DNA of 64,000 nt from Leptidea sinapis (lineage: Eukaryota > Arthropoda > Insecta > Lepidoptera > Pieridae): assembly GCF_905404315.1 (NCBI RefSeq), contig NC_066270.1:13596001-13660000 (forward strand), given 5' to 3'. Positions 23,708 to 34,770 of this stretch are shown here, one piece after another. The stretch's first letter is position 1, and every line of letters begins with the position of its first letter. Both the position numbers and the translations under genes were made by a program. The notes under the pieces were generated by a model. It worked only from the letters and a program-made list of their open reading frames with translations, did not search any database and was not told the DNA's origin.

Positions 23708-25508
23708 CTAAAGAAAATTAAATTGGTTATTTATTAAGAAAATGTAAGATTGTTTTGTGTTGTCGAGAAAAAGGCAGGGAGCTTTGCATTATCAGTTAGG
23801 ACAGCATTTTCTTATGATAATATTCGCTTTTTTCAGCGTTCACAAAATGTAAAGCAATTATGATCATCTTTACTCAACCAATACAATGATAAAAATGGTT
23901 AGGTTAGGTTAGTAAAGTTAAATTTGCTTTCATGACCTGATGGTCATTATTAGATATTGGAGTATTGTTGTCCTCTCTGGTACCCCAATATCAGATCGAA
24001 CCATTGGAAATTTCAAGCACCATTCTGTCACATCCAACAAAGCTGTGGAATGAGCTTTCTTGTGCGGTATTTCCAGGACGATATGATAGAGGTACCTTCA
24101 AAAAAAGCGCGTACACCTTCTTTAAAGGCAACGCTCCTGTGATTCCTCTGGTGTTACAAGAGAATATGGCTGGCGGTAATGACTTAACATCAGGTGACCC
24201 GTAGGCTCGTGTCCTCTTTTTCCAAAAAAAAAAATACTGAATGGGAGTAAAGAAGGATATATTACTAAATTTTAATTTATTGCAGTTTTTTTGTCTACAT
24301 AATTATAAATAACAAAAATTTTAGTCCACTTACTTTTGTCGCGGCATCGAAGTCCTAATACATTTATCAAACATGGTTAGAAAACTATGCATAACCTTCG
24401 ATGCCATGTTATATCCTTCATTACGCCTGCAATTATAGCATAGGTAATTACATAATTAATCCTATCATAAACTACTAAATCAGCAATTTTTATATCTATT
24501 TTATTTCAGTGTCCCCGAAAACGGCCCTAACGATTTGGAACAATTTTGTATCTAGACAGGGTTTTGCTTTCTTCGTTCATTTAGGTACCTACATATGTAT
24601 CTTGCTGGAAAAAATGTACTTAATTTCATTGATAAGAAAACTTTTTTATAACGCCATCTCATACACAGCAATGGTACATCCATTGTTGCTAATGGATGTT
24701 AAGCCCATTTACAGACCTCAATTCAAAAGTCTAAATTAAAATTGACTTAGAAGATGACTTTTAATATATAATAAATATCTTATCGCATCATTGCCCCTAG
24801 GAATTCAACAGGCGCAAGCATAGTTTGCGTCATTTTCTGAAGAAAGAGCTCATTTCAGATCTAAGTTTCAGATGGTGTATTATTGAGCAAAAGCAGCTAA
24901 TTTTTGTTGTTTGATAAAAAAGTAAGTTTTAACTGTGTTGCATCGATGCGCGCAACTATCAATGTCTAAATAAAGAACTAACTTCTCACTGTGTTACATT
25001 GGAGTGCGCAATTTTCATGTCTGAATAAAAAACTAACTTCTCACTGTGTGATATCGGAGTGCGCAATTTTCATGTCTAAATAAAGAACTAACTTCTCACT
25101 GTCTTACACGGGAGTGCGCAATTTTCATGTCTAAATAATGAACTAATTTCTCACTGGGTGACATCAGAGTGCGCAATTTTCATGTCTAAATAAAGAACTA
25201 ACTTTTCATTGTGTTACATCGGAGTGCACAATTTTCATGTCAAAATAAAGAACGAACTTCTCACTGTGTGACATCGGAGTGCGTAATTTTCATGCTAAAT
25301 AAAGAACGATCTTCTCACTGTCTTACATCGGAGTGCGCAACTTTCAATGCCTGAAGGAATAAATAATTTCTTATTATTTTACATCGGTGTGCACAATTAG
25401 CGTAGCCAGAATATCTCATCGATTCTGCTTCGGTAGGCTGTTGTCCAAAGGAAAGAACGCCTGTCAATGATGTTTACCTACTACGGTCCGTTAAAACATA
25501 CTCAGACT
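23452..25508 (-). CDS. Unrecognised gene, 3' exons only
   Basis: Exons 24334-24426 and 23452-23707 join in frame (AA+C, Asn) and encode RNEGYNMASKVMHSFLTMFD, then a 84-residue last exon starting FFIDNIDAYINSPSK and ending FYERDMDQKF. A 31-base exon at 25478-25508 (SEYVLTDRS) fits the phase upstream and is tentative. The protein is charged and helical-looking, with few cysteines and no membrane span in this part. AATAAA at 23452-23447 overlaps the stop, which supports a true 3' end. No family recognised. It lies 3' of the Nimrod-B gene on the same strand; it could be a separate gene, since nimB ends in its own stop at 26147. Confidence 0.55.
24030..24225 (+). mobile_element. LINE family A 3' fragment
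   Basis: AAAGCTGTGGAATGAGCTTT and the GGTACCTTCAAAAAAAGCGC block match 34570-34745. It sits in the intron between the two exons of the unrecognised gene. Confidence 0.7.
24334..24426 (-). CDS. Unrecognised gene, penultimate exon
   Basis: Acceptor attgcag and donor gtaagt. Encodes RNEGYNMASKVMHSFL and CIRTSMPRQ. Confidence 0.55.
24935..25400 (+). repeat. 55-bp tandem repeat, about eight units
   Basis: The unit is about GTTACATCGGAGTGCGCAAT + TTTCATGTCTAAATAAAGAA + CTAACTTCTCACTGT. First bases differ in a pattern (GTTACA, GTGATA, CTTACA, GTGACA, GTTACA, GTGACA, CTTACA), which hints at a four-unit higher-order repeat. Confidence 0.85.
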
Positions 25509-25889
25509 CTGATTTAATAAAACTAAACTTTTTAAAAGGATAATATAAGGTGTCAATTACTTATCGTCTAAATTGTCGCAGAAGATCTTAGTTCCTTTCA
25601 GCAGAATAATTATTAACTGTACATAACAACAGTGAAACCATTTCATTTCAATAAACAGGTTTACAATATAGGAAATAAAACAACAAATATATTTACTTTT
25701 TATTACAAAATTGAAATAGTAGCAAAATTTTATGTTCCGATCTTTATATTAGAAAAAAGATTTAAAGTTGGAGTTGATGGAAACGGTAAAAAACTCAATA
25801 ATAGCAATATCAAGCATATTTACAAGGTTTAACAATAAACAGTTCAAACACTTTTAGTTATTAATAAATGAACTAAACATTTTTTGTTT

Positions 25890-26036
25890 AAAGTACATGA
25901 GAATTTTTAAGATGTTTCAATTCAGTTATTAAATTTCGTTTGACACCAACTGCTCTGCCTTTTACGCTGTGGTCTTTATAGAATAGATATTACAGATACT
26001 TACAAAAGTTGGGAACAGAGCGCAAGAGACGTCTTA
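25890..26036 (-). pseudogene. Decayed duplicate of the last Nimrod-B exon
   Basis: Bases 25896-26022 align with 26115-26245: CTGCCTTTTACGCTGTGGTC and AAAAGTTGGGAACAGAGCGC are shared. A small insertion and stops break the frame, so it does not encode a NIM repeat. It is a tandem duplication just downstream of the live exon. Confidence 0.75.
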
Positions 26037-26146
26037 CAGTTTACTTACAGAGCAACAGATTTACAGTTCAAATTCAAGATTAACGTTTGTATATCAAGTA
26101 CTTAATTGCTTATCATGAGAAATTTTATGACGTTTCAATTCATTTT

Positions 26147-26276
26147 TTAATTACGTTTCACACAGACTGGTCTGCCTTTTACGCTGTGGTCTTTGTAGTA
26201 TCCCATATTACAAATACAAAAGTTGGGAGCAGAGCACACACCATTTGGACAGCCGCCGGGACAGTTTGGAATACAC
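26147..26276 (-). CDS. nimB: nimB exon 7 (last NIM repeat)
   Basis: CIPNCPGGCPNGVCSAPNFC, ICNMGYYKDHSVKGRPVCVK, RN, stop at 26147-26149. Acceptor tttcag. Confidence 0.85.
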
Positions 26277-29200
26277 CTGAAAATTAAAGAACCAGGTTTA
26301 AATAAAATATTGGAGAGTTCCTGTGCAGTCAGAATTATCTGTGACACGGCGTGGCTATGAAACAGCACTGATGTTCAGCGGTGCTCACATAAATTAGATC
26401 CCCTTAAGAAAATATTTTCATTTATTAGCCTCGTAATTAGCCACGTATTAAAAAAAAATTAATTAATACTACTGTCACCAGTGCTGTCATCACAAAATTA
26501 TTAAAAACCTTAATTGAGTCTTTCGTGAGTAAAACCGATTTAATATGTAAATATATCCAATACCTTGTTGCGGATTGGTCTGATCTATCTAAGACGTATC
26601 CTGGGTTGCAACGGCATCTGTTTCCTTCAACACAAACTCCATTTAAACAAGGAAGTGAACATTCACTCTGTACTCCTTCATTATACTGATATAAGTCTGG
26701 ATATAGATTGTTTTGATTGCCGACATATCCTTGACCTCCCGTTACGCCATTATATCCGTTTTGATCCGTGTTTGCTTGGTAACCAGGTTGTCCAGGGTGG
26801 TACTGGTTTGGTTGTCCACGGTTGTATTGATTTTCACTACCAGGTTGCATTGGATATACTTGATATTGGTTACCGGGATAATTTGGATTATTATTTGGTT
26901 GTTGTACTTGATTGCCGGGGTATAGAGGTTGGTTTGGATACCGGGATGGCTGGTATGGAGGGGATATTACTGTCGAAGTAGTTATTTCTTCAGGATACTC
27001 GCATCTGCCTGGAGATACACACCTTCCGTTTGGGACACAATTTCTGGAAAAATAAAAATATCGAAATAACTTTAGCAATGTTGCAAGTAAATTGCAAAAA
27101 CGCGAGATTAAAAACTATGCCACGTTGCTACAAATCTGTTACATGACAAGCTTAGAAATATTTATCAATACTTTGGATCTATGTTTAGTCAATATCGATC
27201 TTACTCTATGATCGCACTATCAAACTCTTACGGCCGTTCCCAATATTCAGTCTATCTCTTAATTGAGATAAAAATCGTAACTATCATTGACTTTTCTATC
27301 CCAATAAACCTATCGACGGTAACTCATCTTATCCGTACAAGCTGTCTATCAATGGGACGACGTATAGCTTACCAGCAATAGAAGTTTGTATAGAAATTGA
27401 AGTTCACGCGTCCCAATATAAGGCGATAAGAATGACTTACGGCCGTTCCCAATATACTATCTACTGATAGAGATAAATTACTTCCTTCTACTGTGAGAAA
27501 TTAGCTGCCAATAATCTGAAGCTGTCCCAATATAACCAATAAGTCATTCTTATCGCCTTATATTGGCACGCGTGAATTGCAATTTCCATACAAACTTCTA
27601 TCGCTGGTAAGCTATACGTCCTCCAATCGACAGACAGCTTGTACGGATAAGGTGAGTTACCGTCGATAAGTTTATTGGGACAGAAAAGTCAACGATAGTT
27701 ACGATTTTTATCTCAAGTAAGCCACAACCGGATATAGACTGAATATTGGGAAGGGCCGTTATCGGGTATATTGAGACAGCTTCAGATTATAGACAGCTAA
27801 TTACTGACAGTAGAAGGTAGTAATTTATCTCTATCTGTAGATAGTATATTGGAAACGGCCGTTAGAATATAAACACTATCAATATTCTAAGATCAAGCTT
27901 AATATATAGTTGGTGAGTCTTTCTAGTACTTGACGTTAAACAATTTCCGCTGATCATCATTTTATTTCCCTGAATGGTCGATTTTCTGCTTCAAGTAATC
28001 TTCTCGGTTTGCTTTAATAGTTGAAATTGACGTAGAAAGAAATAAGAACAATGAGAGGCGTATTAGTAGTTTTTGTGCTATCATACGAAAATATTAAATA
28101 TTGTGTTGGCAAAATTTTGTCCCCGAAAGTAACCAAGTATATTACATAAAGGCATAAAAGGCATTTATTTTCTCAAAATTGATTCCTTTAGAATTCTTTT
28201 TGATGTCATTTCTAATATAGATACTACTAGCGCTTCGGAAACAAATACGGCGCAAGAAACTTTCCCATCATAATTTTTTTGCGCTCTTTACAATGAAATT
28301 ATACAATATCGTACTGTCATTATTATTGCTATAAAATAATCATAATCTAGTAGGCTGTCGGATCACTTAGATATTCAGCTGTGAAGTAGTAGGATTATTT
28401 ATTTATAGATAATGTCTGAACAGTGGCTGGGACTTTATTTCAAAAGTGTATACATTTACCTTAGTGTCTGAAGACGACGGTATTCAACTAGTGTGTGTTG
28501 CCTGGCTTTATGAGAAAGCTCACGATCGCTCAGAGGGCAATGGAGAGAGCTATGCTCGGAGTTTCCCTACGAGATCGAATCAGAAATGAGGAGATCCGTA
28601 GGAGAACCAAAGTTACCGACTATCCAAATGATTGCGAAACTGATGTGGCAGTGGGTAAGGGACATAGTTCGACGGATAGATGGCCGTTGGGACAGTAAAG
28701 TCCTCGAATGGCGACCACGTATCGGAAGACGCAGTGTTGGTAGGCACAAGATGGACCGATGATCTGGTCAAGATCGCCGGAATACGTTGTAATGGAAATC
28801 TTTGGGGGAGGCGCTTGTCCAGCAGTGGACGTCTTCCGGCTGATGATGATGATGATGATACATTTACTCCTAAAGCTATTATGTAAACAATGTATAAAGT
28901 TATTGTGTTACATACCCAGGACATTGAGGCACACATAAATTCTGCTGATTTTTACTAAATCCTTGATTGCAGCGACATTCGTTAGGTGCAATACATTCGC
29001 CATTCACACATTCATTACAAATAGGTTTGCAGTTGCCGTCACGGGATGATTGGTATCCCTGTTTACATTCACAAGTATTAGGCGCAGTGCAGTTGCCTGA
29101 AATTACATTATTATAAAGTAATTGATAATTAAATAGTTATTAGGAAATACACAAATAGAATACAGACCTATCCCACCGCAGTTTTCTTTGCAATTCGGTA

Positions 29201-32200
29201 AACAAAATTTGCTTTCGGAATCTAGCTTATAGCCGTTTTCACACAAGCATTCACCGCCACTGCAGTGTCCGTTTTGGCAGCCAATGGGACACGTGGGAAT
29301 GCAATAGCCAGCTAAATTTTTTACATGATCTGGGAAACAAGTACAGGTCTCCGGAGCTGTGCATAATGCGTTTACACAATCCATACTGCATACCGGTTCA
29401 CAGATTTTAAAATTGTGAATATTTCTGATGTAGCCCTTACAGCAGGAACGGACGCGGCTCAAATCAGGTCGTGACTAAAACAAATTTAAATGGATTGGAG
29501 AAGCTTTGTTAATATAATTGTATAATCAATGAATTCAATATATTATGTAGGGAAATAATACCTACCCCATTACCAGCAGGAATGTGTTTTGGATCGCGTA
29601 CGAGACTTGCAGTTCTGCCAAAAAATATGTGTATTTAAAAATAAGTATATTTTTATAAGAGGCCTTCAATTATTTAATTGTATAAACTGATATATGCCTT
29701 ACTTATTATCTAATCAAAACAAATCTTAACTATATTTACAATACTATGACTACATAAAATTAAAACTATCATTAAATTCAAATTCAAATATTTTTATTCA
29801 AAATAGGATGTGACATCACTTATTGAAAGTCAAAAACTACCACCCATTCCAAAATGAATGCCTCAGACCTGAGAAGAATGGGCGCAACAAACTCAGCGGG
29901 CTTTTTTTTCATCGAATAAATATGTTTACAAAGTAATATTGTACAATTAAATTTATTATTTAATAGCCTGAGGGCGGTCACTCCATTCCCAATCTGTGGT
30001 ATCATTAAGAAAGTCATTTATGTTATAGTAACCTTTACCACACAAACGTTTTTTAACAATTCTTTTGAATAACGTTATACTTTTGTTTTGAACATTTTCT
30101 GGGATCTTGTTGTAAAAGCATATACATCGCCCCACAAAAGACTTACTAACTCGACTTAGCCATTACGTGGATAGCTCGGCTGATCCGTTGACCGAAATAG
30201 CTGCCAGCTCTTGGGTTTCTATTAGCCTTATTGAGGCGCGAAGATAGTCCTAGACTCCGCGCCTCTGGGACCCATGGGCCAAATGTCTCGACACCAAACG
30301 GCACAAAGATGTATGACTCACTGAGACCAACATATTTGCGACGCTTGCTGTCTTCGGCTTTCAATATAATAATAAATAAGTAGGCATATTCAACTTACGG
30401 TATTTCGATGTAGCATACTCCTATTTCATAGTCTCTATGAGCGGTTGTGTTTTGGACCATGTTGAACCCTTGTTGTGTGGTATTACGTTGATACCCTTGT
30501 CCTTCATAACCACCACGATACGATGAGTTATAAAAGCTAAACACAATTAATTTAATTAAAACAATTAGCACGTGAAACGTGTAAGCGTTTTTTTATGTTG
30601 GTATTCTTTTGAGAAGATTAAATGAAAATTAACTTAGTAATAACATAGAATAGTATTTTTTTTATGATAATAAGAGACGGGAAGAGCAGGACGTTCAGCT
30701 GATGGTAATTGATACGCCCTGCCCATTACAATGTAGTGCCGCTCAGGATTCTTGAAAAACCCCAAAAATTCTGAGCGGCTCTACAACTGCGCTCGTCACC
30801 TTGAGACATAAGATGTTAAGTCTCATTTGCCCAGTAATTTTACTAGCTACGGCGCCCTTCAGACAGAAACACAGTAATGCTTACACATTACTGCTTCACG
30901 GCAGAAGAAGGCGCCGTTGTGGTACCCATAATCTAGCCGGCATCCTGTGCAAAGGAGCCTCCCACTGGTAAAAGTAGGAATTGATACTTACGGATTTAGT
31001 AATAGCAATATCTAATATCGAATTAAAATAATAAAGAAATGTATGGTACCTGATACAAATAATGGTTGGTCAATAAAGACTTGTATTGCTGAGGAGTCGA
31101 ATAAAACATATTTACGTCAAAAAGCTCCACACAAGGATAGACGACAGGAAATACCTGTAACTAACATACAGCAAGAAAGAAAAGAAAGGGAATCTAAAGT
31201 TCATCATTATCATTGTCAGCTGGAAGACGTCCACTGCTGGACAAAGGCCTCCCCCAAAGATCGTCATGACGATCGGTCCTATGCTGGCCTCATCCAACCT
31301 ATTCCGGCGATCTTGAACAGATCATCGGTCCATCTTGTGTCCATTTGATCCTATCAACTCTACGTCTTCCGATACGTGGTCGCCGTTCGAGGACTTTACG
31401 GTGTATGGTATGTCCCAACGGCCATCTGTCCTTCGAGCTATGTGCCCTGCCCACTGCCACTTCAGTTTCGCAATCACCTGGGCTATTTCGGTGATTTGGT
31501 TCTTCTACGGATCTCCTCATTTCTGATTCGATCTCGCAGGAAACTCCAAGCATAGCCCTCACTATTGCAAACACCCCAAAATCTATAGTTAAGTGTTCAA
31601 AATTAGGTAAGCCCACAGACATGGATCCAAATAGATGCCGCGAGTGTATGTACTTCGCGTGTCAAAAAGATGACAAAAAAAGGAGCAACGCTCTTCCTAT
31701 GACGCTTTTATTTTATTTTATATTATGATTTATAACATGATGACAAATTGCTGATTTTAGTAATAAGCAAAACCGACTATTGATGTACTGAAAACGTCAA
31801 CTAATAATATGGGAGTTGATGAGATGGCTAAACGTTAGGTTCGATGCATTGGCATTTTTAACGACGTCACAGTATGTACAAAAAAATAATAGTTTAAAAA
31901 AACTAATAAACACGCTTTATATAAAATTCTTTATAATAATAATAATATAATATAATATTGACGCACTTTTTACACAAATTATCTGGCCCCAAGTTAAGCA
32001 TATATAGCCTGTGTTATGGGCTACAAGACAATGATATATTTAATACAATATACTTAAACACACATAAATTCATATAAACATACATAAATACATTTAAACA
32101 TCTATCAAACAAACATCCATATTCATCATATAAATGCTTGCACCTAGCGGGAATCGAACCCGGGACCTCTAGCTTAGTAGGTAGGAACGCTAACCACTCG

Positions 32201-33147
32201 GCTATACAGGTCGTCAAAAAGAAATAGAAAATAAATTTGAATAAACTTAGATAGAAAATAGTGTAAAGAAAATAAATTTTGTTGTAAAAAAAAGCGTGGG
32301 GTGCTTTTTAAGAAATTATTAAAATAATAATTCTTCTACACACCAAGCATTTTTTACAATAAAATATATTTTTTTTACACTATTTTCAATTTAAATTTGT
32401 TAAATTTTATTTTTAATTTTTTAGTTGAATTTTGCCTTTGTCCACTAAGATCCATTGAAAAGATCCACTATATATAAGGCGTGTTTTTAAGTTTATTTAA
32501 ACTATTATTTATTTTTCATTTTTTGTTTAACTTTCTATAAAAGCGTATTTTTAAAAGTAGTACTTTAACATCAATTCCTGGCTTATCGACTATAGATAAA
32601 AATTATTTAAATTTACAAAAATCTTAGTTTGCAAATTGAATAATGGAATAATCTTATCAAATTAGGGTATTGTCATGAGTCCTCAATAAATCTACAAAGT
32701 TTGAATGAAATTTGGCAGTTTAAAGTGGGTCAAAATCAGGTCTAAAGGAGTCAGTTACAAACATACAAGTGAAGCTAATATATAGCGTATAAAAGGGGCT
32801 CGCTTGGTTTTCAGGGATTTGCGTTATCTACTTGGATCTATGTCTGTGAAAAGCCTTATTTGTATCACTTACCTAACATTAAATTATATTCGAGAATTTA
32901 GGCTCTTATTCTTCATTTAAACTAATATAAGTGTTCATTTTCGGAATTCACAATACTTACATGTCAAACTTTTTATTTTTGTTAATAAATCAACTTACTT
33001 TTGGAAATTAGCTCCGGGATTGTATTGTCGGAGACCGCCATGGTATCCACCCTTCACAGATTTTACATTAACGTACTGAGCATCATCATCTGCAAACGCA
33101 CACACCAATGTCCCCAACAATATTGTAAAAATAATACTACACTGCAT
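26147..33147 (-). CDS. nimB: Nimrod-B-type secreted protein, seven exons
   Basis: Secreted protein of the Nimrod family, whose members bind bacteria or dying cells and guide haemocyte phagocytosis. Exons 32999-33147, 30399-30536, 29566-29614, 29168-29474, 28916-29096, 26564-27043 and 26147-26276 join in phase to about 477 residues. Order: signal peptide (MQCSIIFTILLGTLVCAFA), a Gly/Tyr/Gln-rich leader, a CYIEIP block, the CCKGY motif, then NIM-type repeats of the form CxPxCxxxCxNGxCxxPxxCxCxxGY; a 90-residue Pro/Gln/Asn/Tyr/Gly-rich spacer interrupts them before the last two. No membrane span or GPI-type tail, so it should be released to the haemolymph. Two GATA-type motifs lie just upstream. 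Which nimB paralogue of flies it matches cannot be said. Confidence 0.88.
26564..27043 (-). CDS. nimB: nimB exon 6 (repeat, P/Q/N/Y/G spacer, repeat)
   Basis: NCVPNGRCVSPGRCEYPEE closes a repeat. A spacer of YPNQPLYPGNQ / YPGNQYQVYP / QPNQYHPGQPGYQ-like segments follows, then CSLPCLNGVCVEGNRCRCNP. Donor gtattg. Confidence 0.85.
27231..27861 (-). mobile_element. MITE interrupted by a sister copy (outer element)
   Basis: Ends CGGCCGTTCCC / GGAAACGGCCG with TTA on both sides (27228-27230, 27862-27864). It is cut after 27436 by the inner copy and resumes at 27762 (TCGGGTATATTGAGACAG). Lies in nimB intron 5. Confidence 0.8.
27440..27758 (+). mobile_element. Inner MITE, 319 bp, with TTA duplication
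   Basis: CGGCCGTTCCCAATATACTA to ATATTGGGAAGGGCCG, flanked by TTA at 27437-27439 and 27759-27761. It lies in the opposite orientation to its host copy. Three-base TWA duplications point to the PIF/Harbinger type. Confidence 0.8.
28495..28860 (+). mobile_element. LINE family B 3' end (RTE-like)
   Basis: C-terminal end of a reverse-transcriptase ORF: RIRNEEIRRRTKVTD, then a GRWGxxVLEWRPR-like and RWTDDLVKIAG segment, frameshifted, closing with a (GAT)n tail at 28840-28859. It lies in nimB intron 5. Confidence 0.75.
28916..29096 (-). CDS. nimB: nimB exon 5 (NIM repeats)
   Basis: NCTAPNTCECKQGY completes repeat three. CKPICNECVNGECIAPNECR is repeat four. CVPQCPG opens the next. Donor gtatgt. 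Confidence 0.85.
29168..29474 (-). CDS. nimB: nimB exon 4 (CCKGY and first NIM repeats)
   Basis: SRVRSCCKGYIRN, then two NIM-type repeats (CEPVCSMDCVNALCTAPETC and CIPTCPIGCQNGHCSGGECL) and the start of a third. Donor gtctgt is non-consensus but keeps the frame. Confidence 0.85.
29566..29614 (-). CDS. nimB: nimB exon 3
   Basis: A 49-base microexon encoding PTASLVRDPKHIPAGNG. Acceptor tggcag, donor gtaggt. Confidence 0.75.
29775..30365 (-). mobile_element. LINE fragments, families C and another
   Basis: 29775-30125 encodes on the minus strand the VKKRLCGKGYYNINDFLNDT end of a LINE ORF and an AT-rich 3' part. 30146-30364 is a second LINE-like segment (SKRRKYVGLSESYIFVPFGV, ETFGPWVPEARS, RAGSYFGQRISRAI). 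Both lie in nimB intron 2. Confidence 0.7.
30399..30536 (-). CDS. nimB: nimB exon 2
   Basis: Gly/Tyr/Gln/Thr-rich (RGGYEGQGYQRNTTQQG) then HRDYEIGVCYIEI. Acceptor gtttag, donor gtaagt. Confidence 0.8.
30660..30975 (+). repeat. Dispersed repeat family R2, best copy
   Basis: Runs from AATAAGAGACGGGAAGAGCA to GGAGCCTCCCACTGGTA. It lies in nimB intron 1. Confidence 0.75.
31200..31590 (-). mobile_element. LINE family B fragment (reverse)
   Basis: The minus strand shows LERRPRIGRRRVDRIKWTQD and the CCTCCCCCAAAGATCG block near 31248-31263; in nimB intron 1. Confidence 0.7.
31985..32217 (-). repeat. Second tRNA-derived SINE family
   Basis: The minus strand begins GACCTGTATAGCCGAGTGGT and holds a B-box GGGTTCGATTCCCGC, then an AT-rich body (GATGAATATGGATGTTTG) ending near ACACAGGCTATATATGC. 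It is unrelated to the GGTTAGCTCAG family. Confidence 0.75.
32220..32990. other. nimB intron 1, no gene seen
   Basis: AT-rich with nothing I can name. Confidence 0.4.
32999..33147 (-). CDS. nimB: nimB exon 1 (signal peptide)
   Basis: ATG at 33147-33145. The hydrophobic core IIFTILLGTLVCAFA is followed by acidic DDDAQ, a likely cleavage point. Donor gtaagt. Confidence 0.85.
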
Positions 33148-33260
33148 AACTTAAGAGTATCTGCTGATAAAGTTAAATAGTGGAACAAATTAATAATCCA
33201 CACGAAATAGCGAAGAAGCTGTTTGCGACGCGAGACGATGAGATAATAAGAGTGATGACA
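33148..33260 (-). promoter_or_regulatory. Putative nimB promoter-proximal region with GATA motifs
   Basis: TGATAA at 33165-33170 and AGATAA at 33241-33246 match WGATAR, the site of the haemocyte GATA factor of insects. No clear TATA box and initiator pair was found, so this is suggestive only. Confidence 0.3.
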
Positions 33261-33800
33261 TATTAACAGCCTTCTATGAATTATTTACTGCCTGTCCAAT
33301 GATACAAAAACACGAGTATGATTTATTTGCAGTTGCATTACGTCATATATGACCTGTGCGTAGGTGCAAATAATAATGATAATATTCCATTTGTTTATAA
33401 ATTTAAAGGGTATTTTGGTGGTTCATACGAAAGTGTCGGAATATAGATCATAAATTACGTTCAGAAACTACTCTCATAGAGGAGCAAGCGTTAATATGGC
33501 TTACCATGTTAAATCAGCACAGAAACGAAGGGATTTTCGGACGAATTTTGACTGAGTTTGAGACTTTCATTGGCCCGTCTTACTCAAAATAGGGCGAAAG
33601 CAGCGGTTTATAAAGACTTGGAGTTGATGTAAGATGAAGATTACGATTTTCTTATCGCTTCCCCTTAGCAACACGGTTTGAAAGTTAAATTAATCCTTAC
33701 TTTAATTATTAATTAAATTAATCCTTTGTATACCGATTTGTTGGCGAATTGTGCTGTGCCAATTGTTAAGAACTATGTTACCACGGCTCATACAAATAAA
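33260..33800. other. Intergenic, no gene seen
   Basis: No recognised repeat or exon. Confidence 0.4.
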
Positions 33801-33814
33801 TAAATTTCATTTCA

Positions 33815-34120
33815 GAGTAACTCCAACTTGAGTGCCATATGGAGCAAAGGTTGCTCTAGTCTTGGCAATCCTGGAAATGATGTCCACTTTAGTTCATCCA
33901 GTCTCACTACGACACTCCCGAGATAAGTAAAGTAGCTACTTGTTCCACACCTTACGTCGATGAGCAATGGTAAAAAAAATCAGCCTTATACCTTATTTCT
34001 TTAAGTCTGACGACTTTCTTTCGGGTATCTATTTTTAAACCCACCCTCATTGGCGAAGAATTTTGGCGTGTATGTTACTCAGCAGGCATATTATGTCATC
34101 GGCATAATATAAATCCTATA
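33815..34120 (-). mobile_element. Decayed LINE reverse-transcriptase fragment
   Basis: Minus-strand frames show CLLSNIHAKILRQ, FTYLGSVVVRLDE-like and ISRIAKTRATFA pieces, matching the thumb region of RTE-like reverse transcriptases. Stops interrupt it. Confidence 0.5.
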
Positions 34121-34123
34121 GAA

Positions 34124-34770
34124 GCTATCTAGAGGGCAAAGCCAAATTGGCTTCGAAGAAGCTGGGCGTCATTAATAGAGCACGGCAATACTTCAAGCCG
34201 GCCCACATTCTAGCGCTCTACAAAGCGCAGGTCCGGCCACACATGGAGTATGGCTGTCATCTATGGTCTGGCGCACCCCAGTATCAGCTCGATCCATTTG
34301 ACCGCGTGCAACGCAGAGCAGCTCGAATTGTCGGGGACCCAGTGCACTGTGAACGGCTGGATCACTTGGCGTTCCGCAGAGACGTCACTTCATTGTATGT
34401 CTTCTACCGCATTTATCACGGGGAGTGTTCAGAATAGCTGTTTAACCTGATTCCTGCCGCTGAATTCCACCTTCGCACGACACGCCACAAGTTAGGATGT
34501 CATCCCCACCATCTGGATGTGTGGCGGTCCTCCACAGTGCGGTTTTCAAGGAGCTTTCTTCCACGTACTACAAAGCTGTGGAATGAGCTTCCTTGTGCGG
34601 TGTTTCCGGGACGATACGACATGGGTACCTTCAAAAAAAGCGCGTACACCTTCCTTAAAGGCCGGCAACGCTCTTGTGATTCCTCTGGTGGTGCAAGAAA
34701 ATGTGGGGGGCGGTGATCACTTAACACCAGGTGACCCGTACGCTCGTTTGTCCTCCTATTCAATAAAAAA
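34124..34770 (+). mobile_element. LINE family A, best copy of ORF2 C-terminus
   Basis: KKLGVINRARQYFKPAHIL, VRPHMEYGCHLWSGAPQYQL and RVQRRAARIVGDP, then after a stop at 34435 the region HPHHLDVWRSSTVRFSRSFL and KLWNELPCAVFPGRYDMGTF. This is the end of a CR1/Jockey-like reverse-transcriptase ORF, with stops and frameshifts. Confidence 0.85.

Noticed and set aside
24935..25400. CRISPR-like array
   Set aside because: The 55-bp units are contiguous with no distinct spacers, and the genome is eukaryotic; it is a minisatellite.
26565..26981. Open frame of 138 codons on the plus strand
   Set aside because: Antisense shadow of nimB exon 6, whose biased codons keep the other strand open.
32150..32217. 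tRNA on the minus strand
   Set aside because: It has A- and B-box sequences but continues into a SINE body seen in Lepidoptera.
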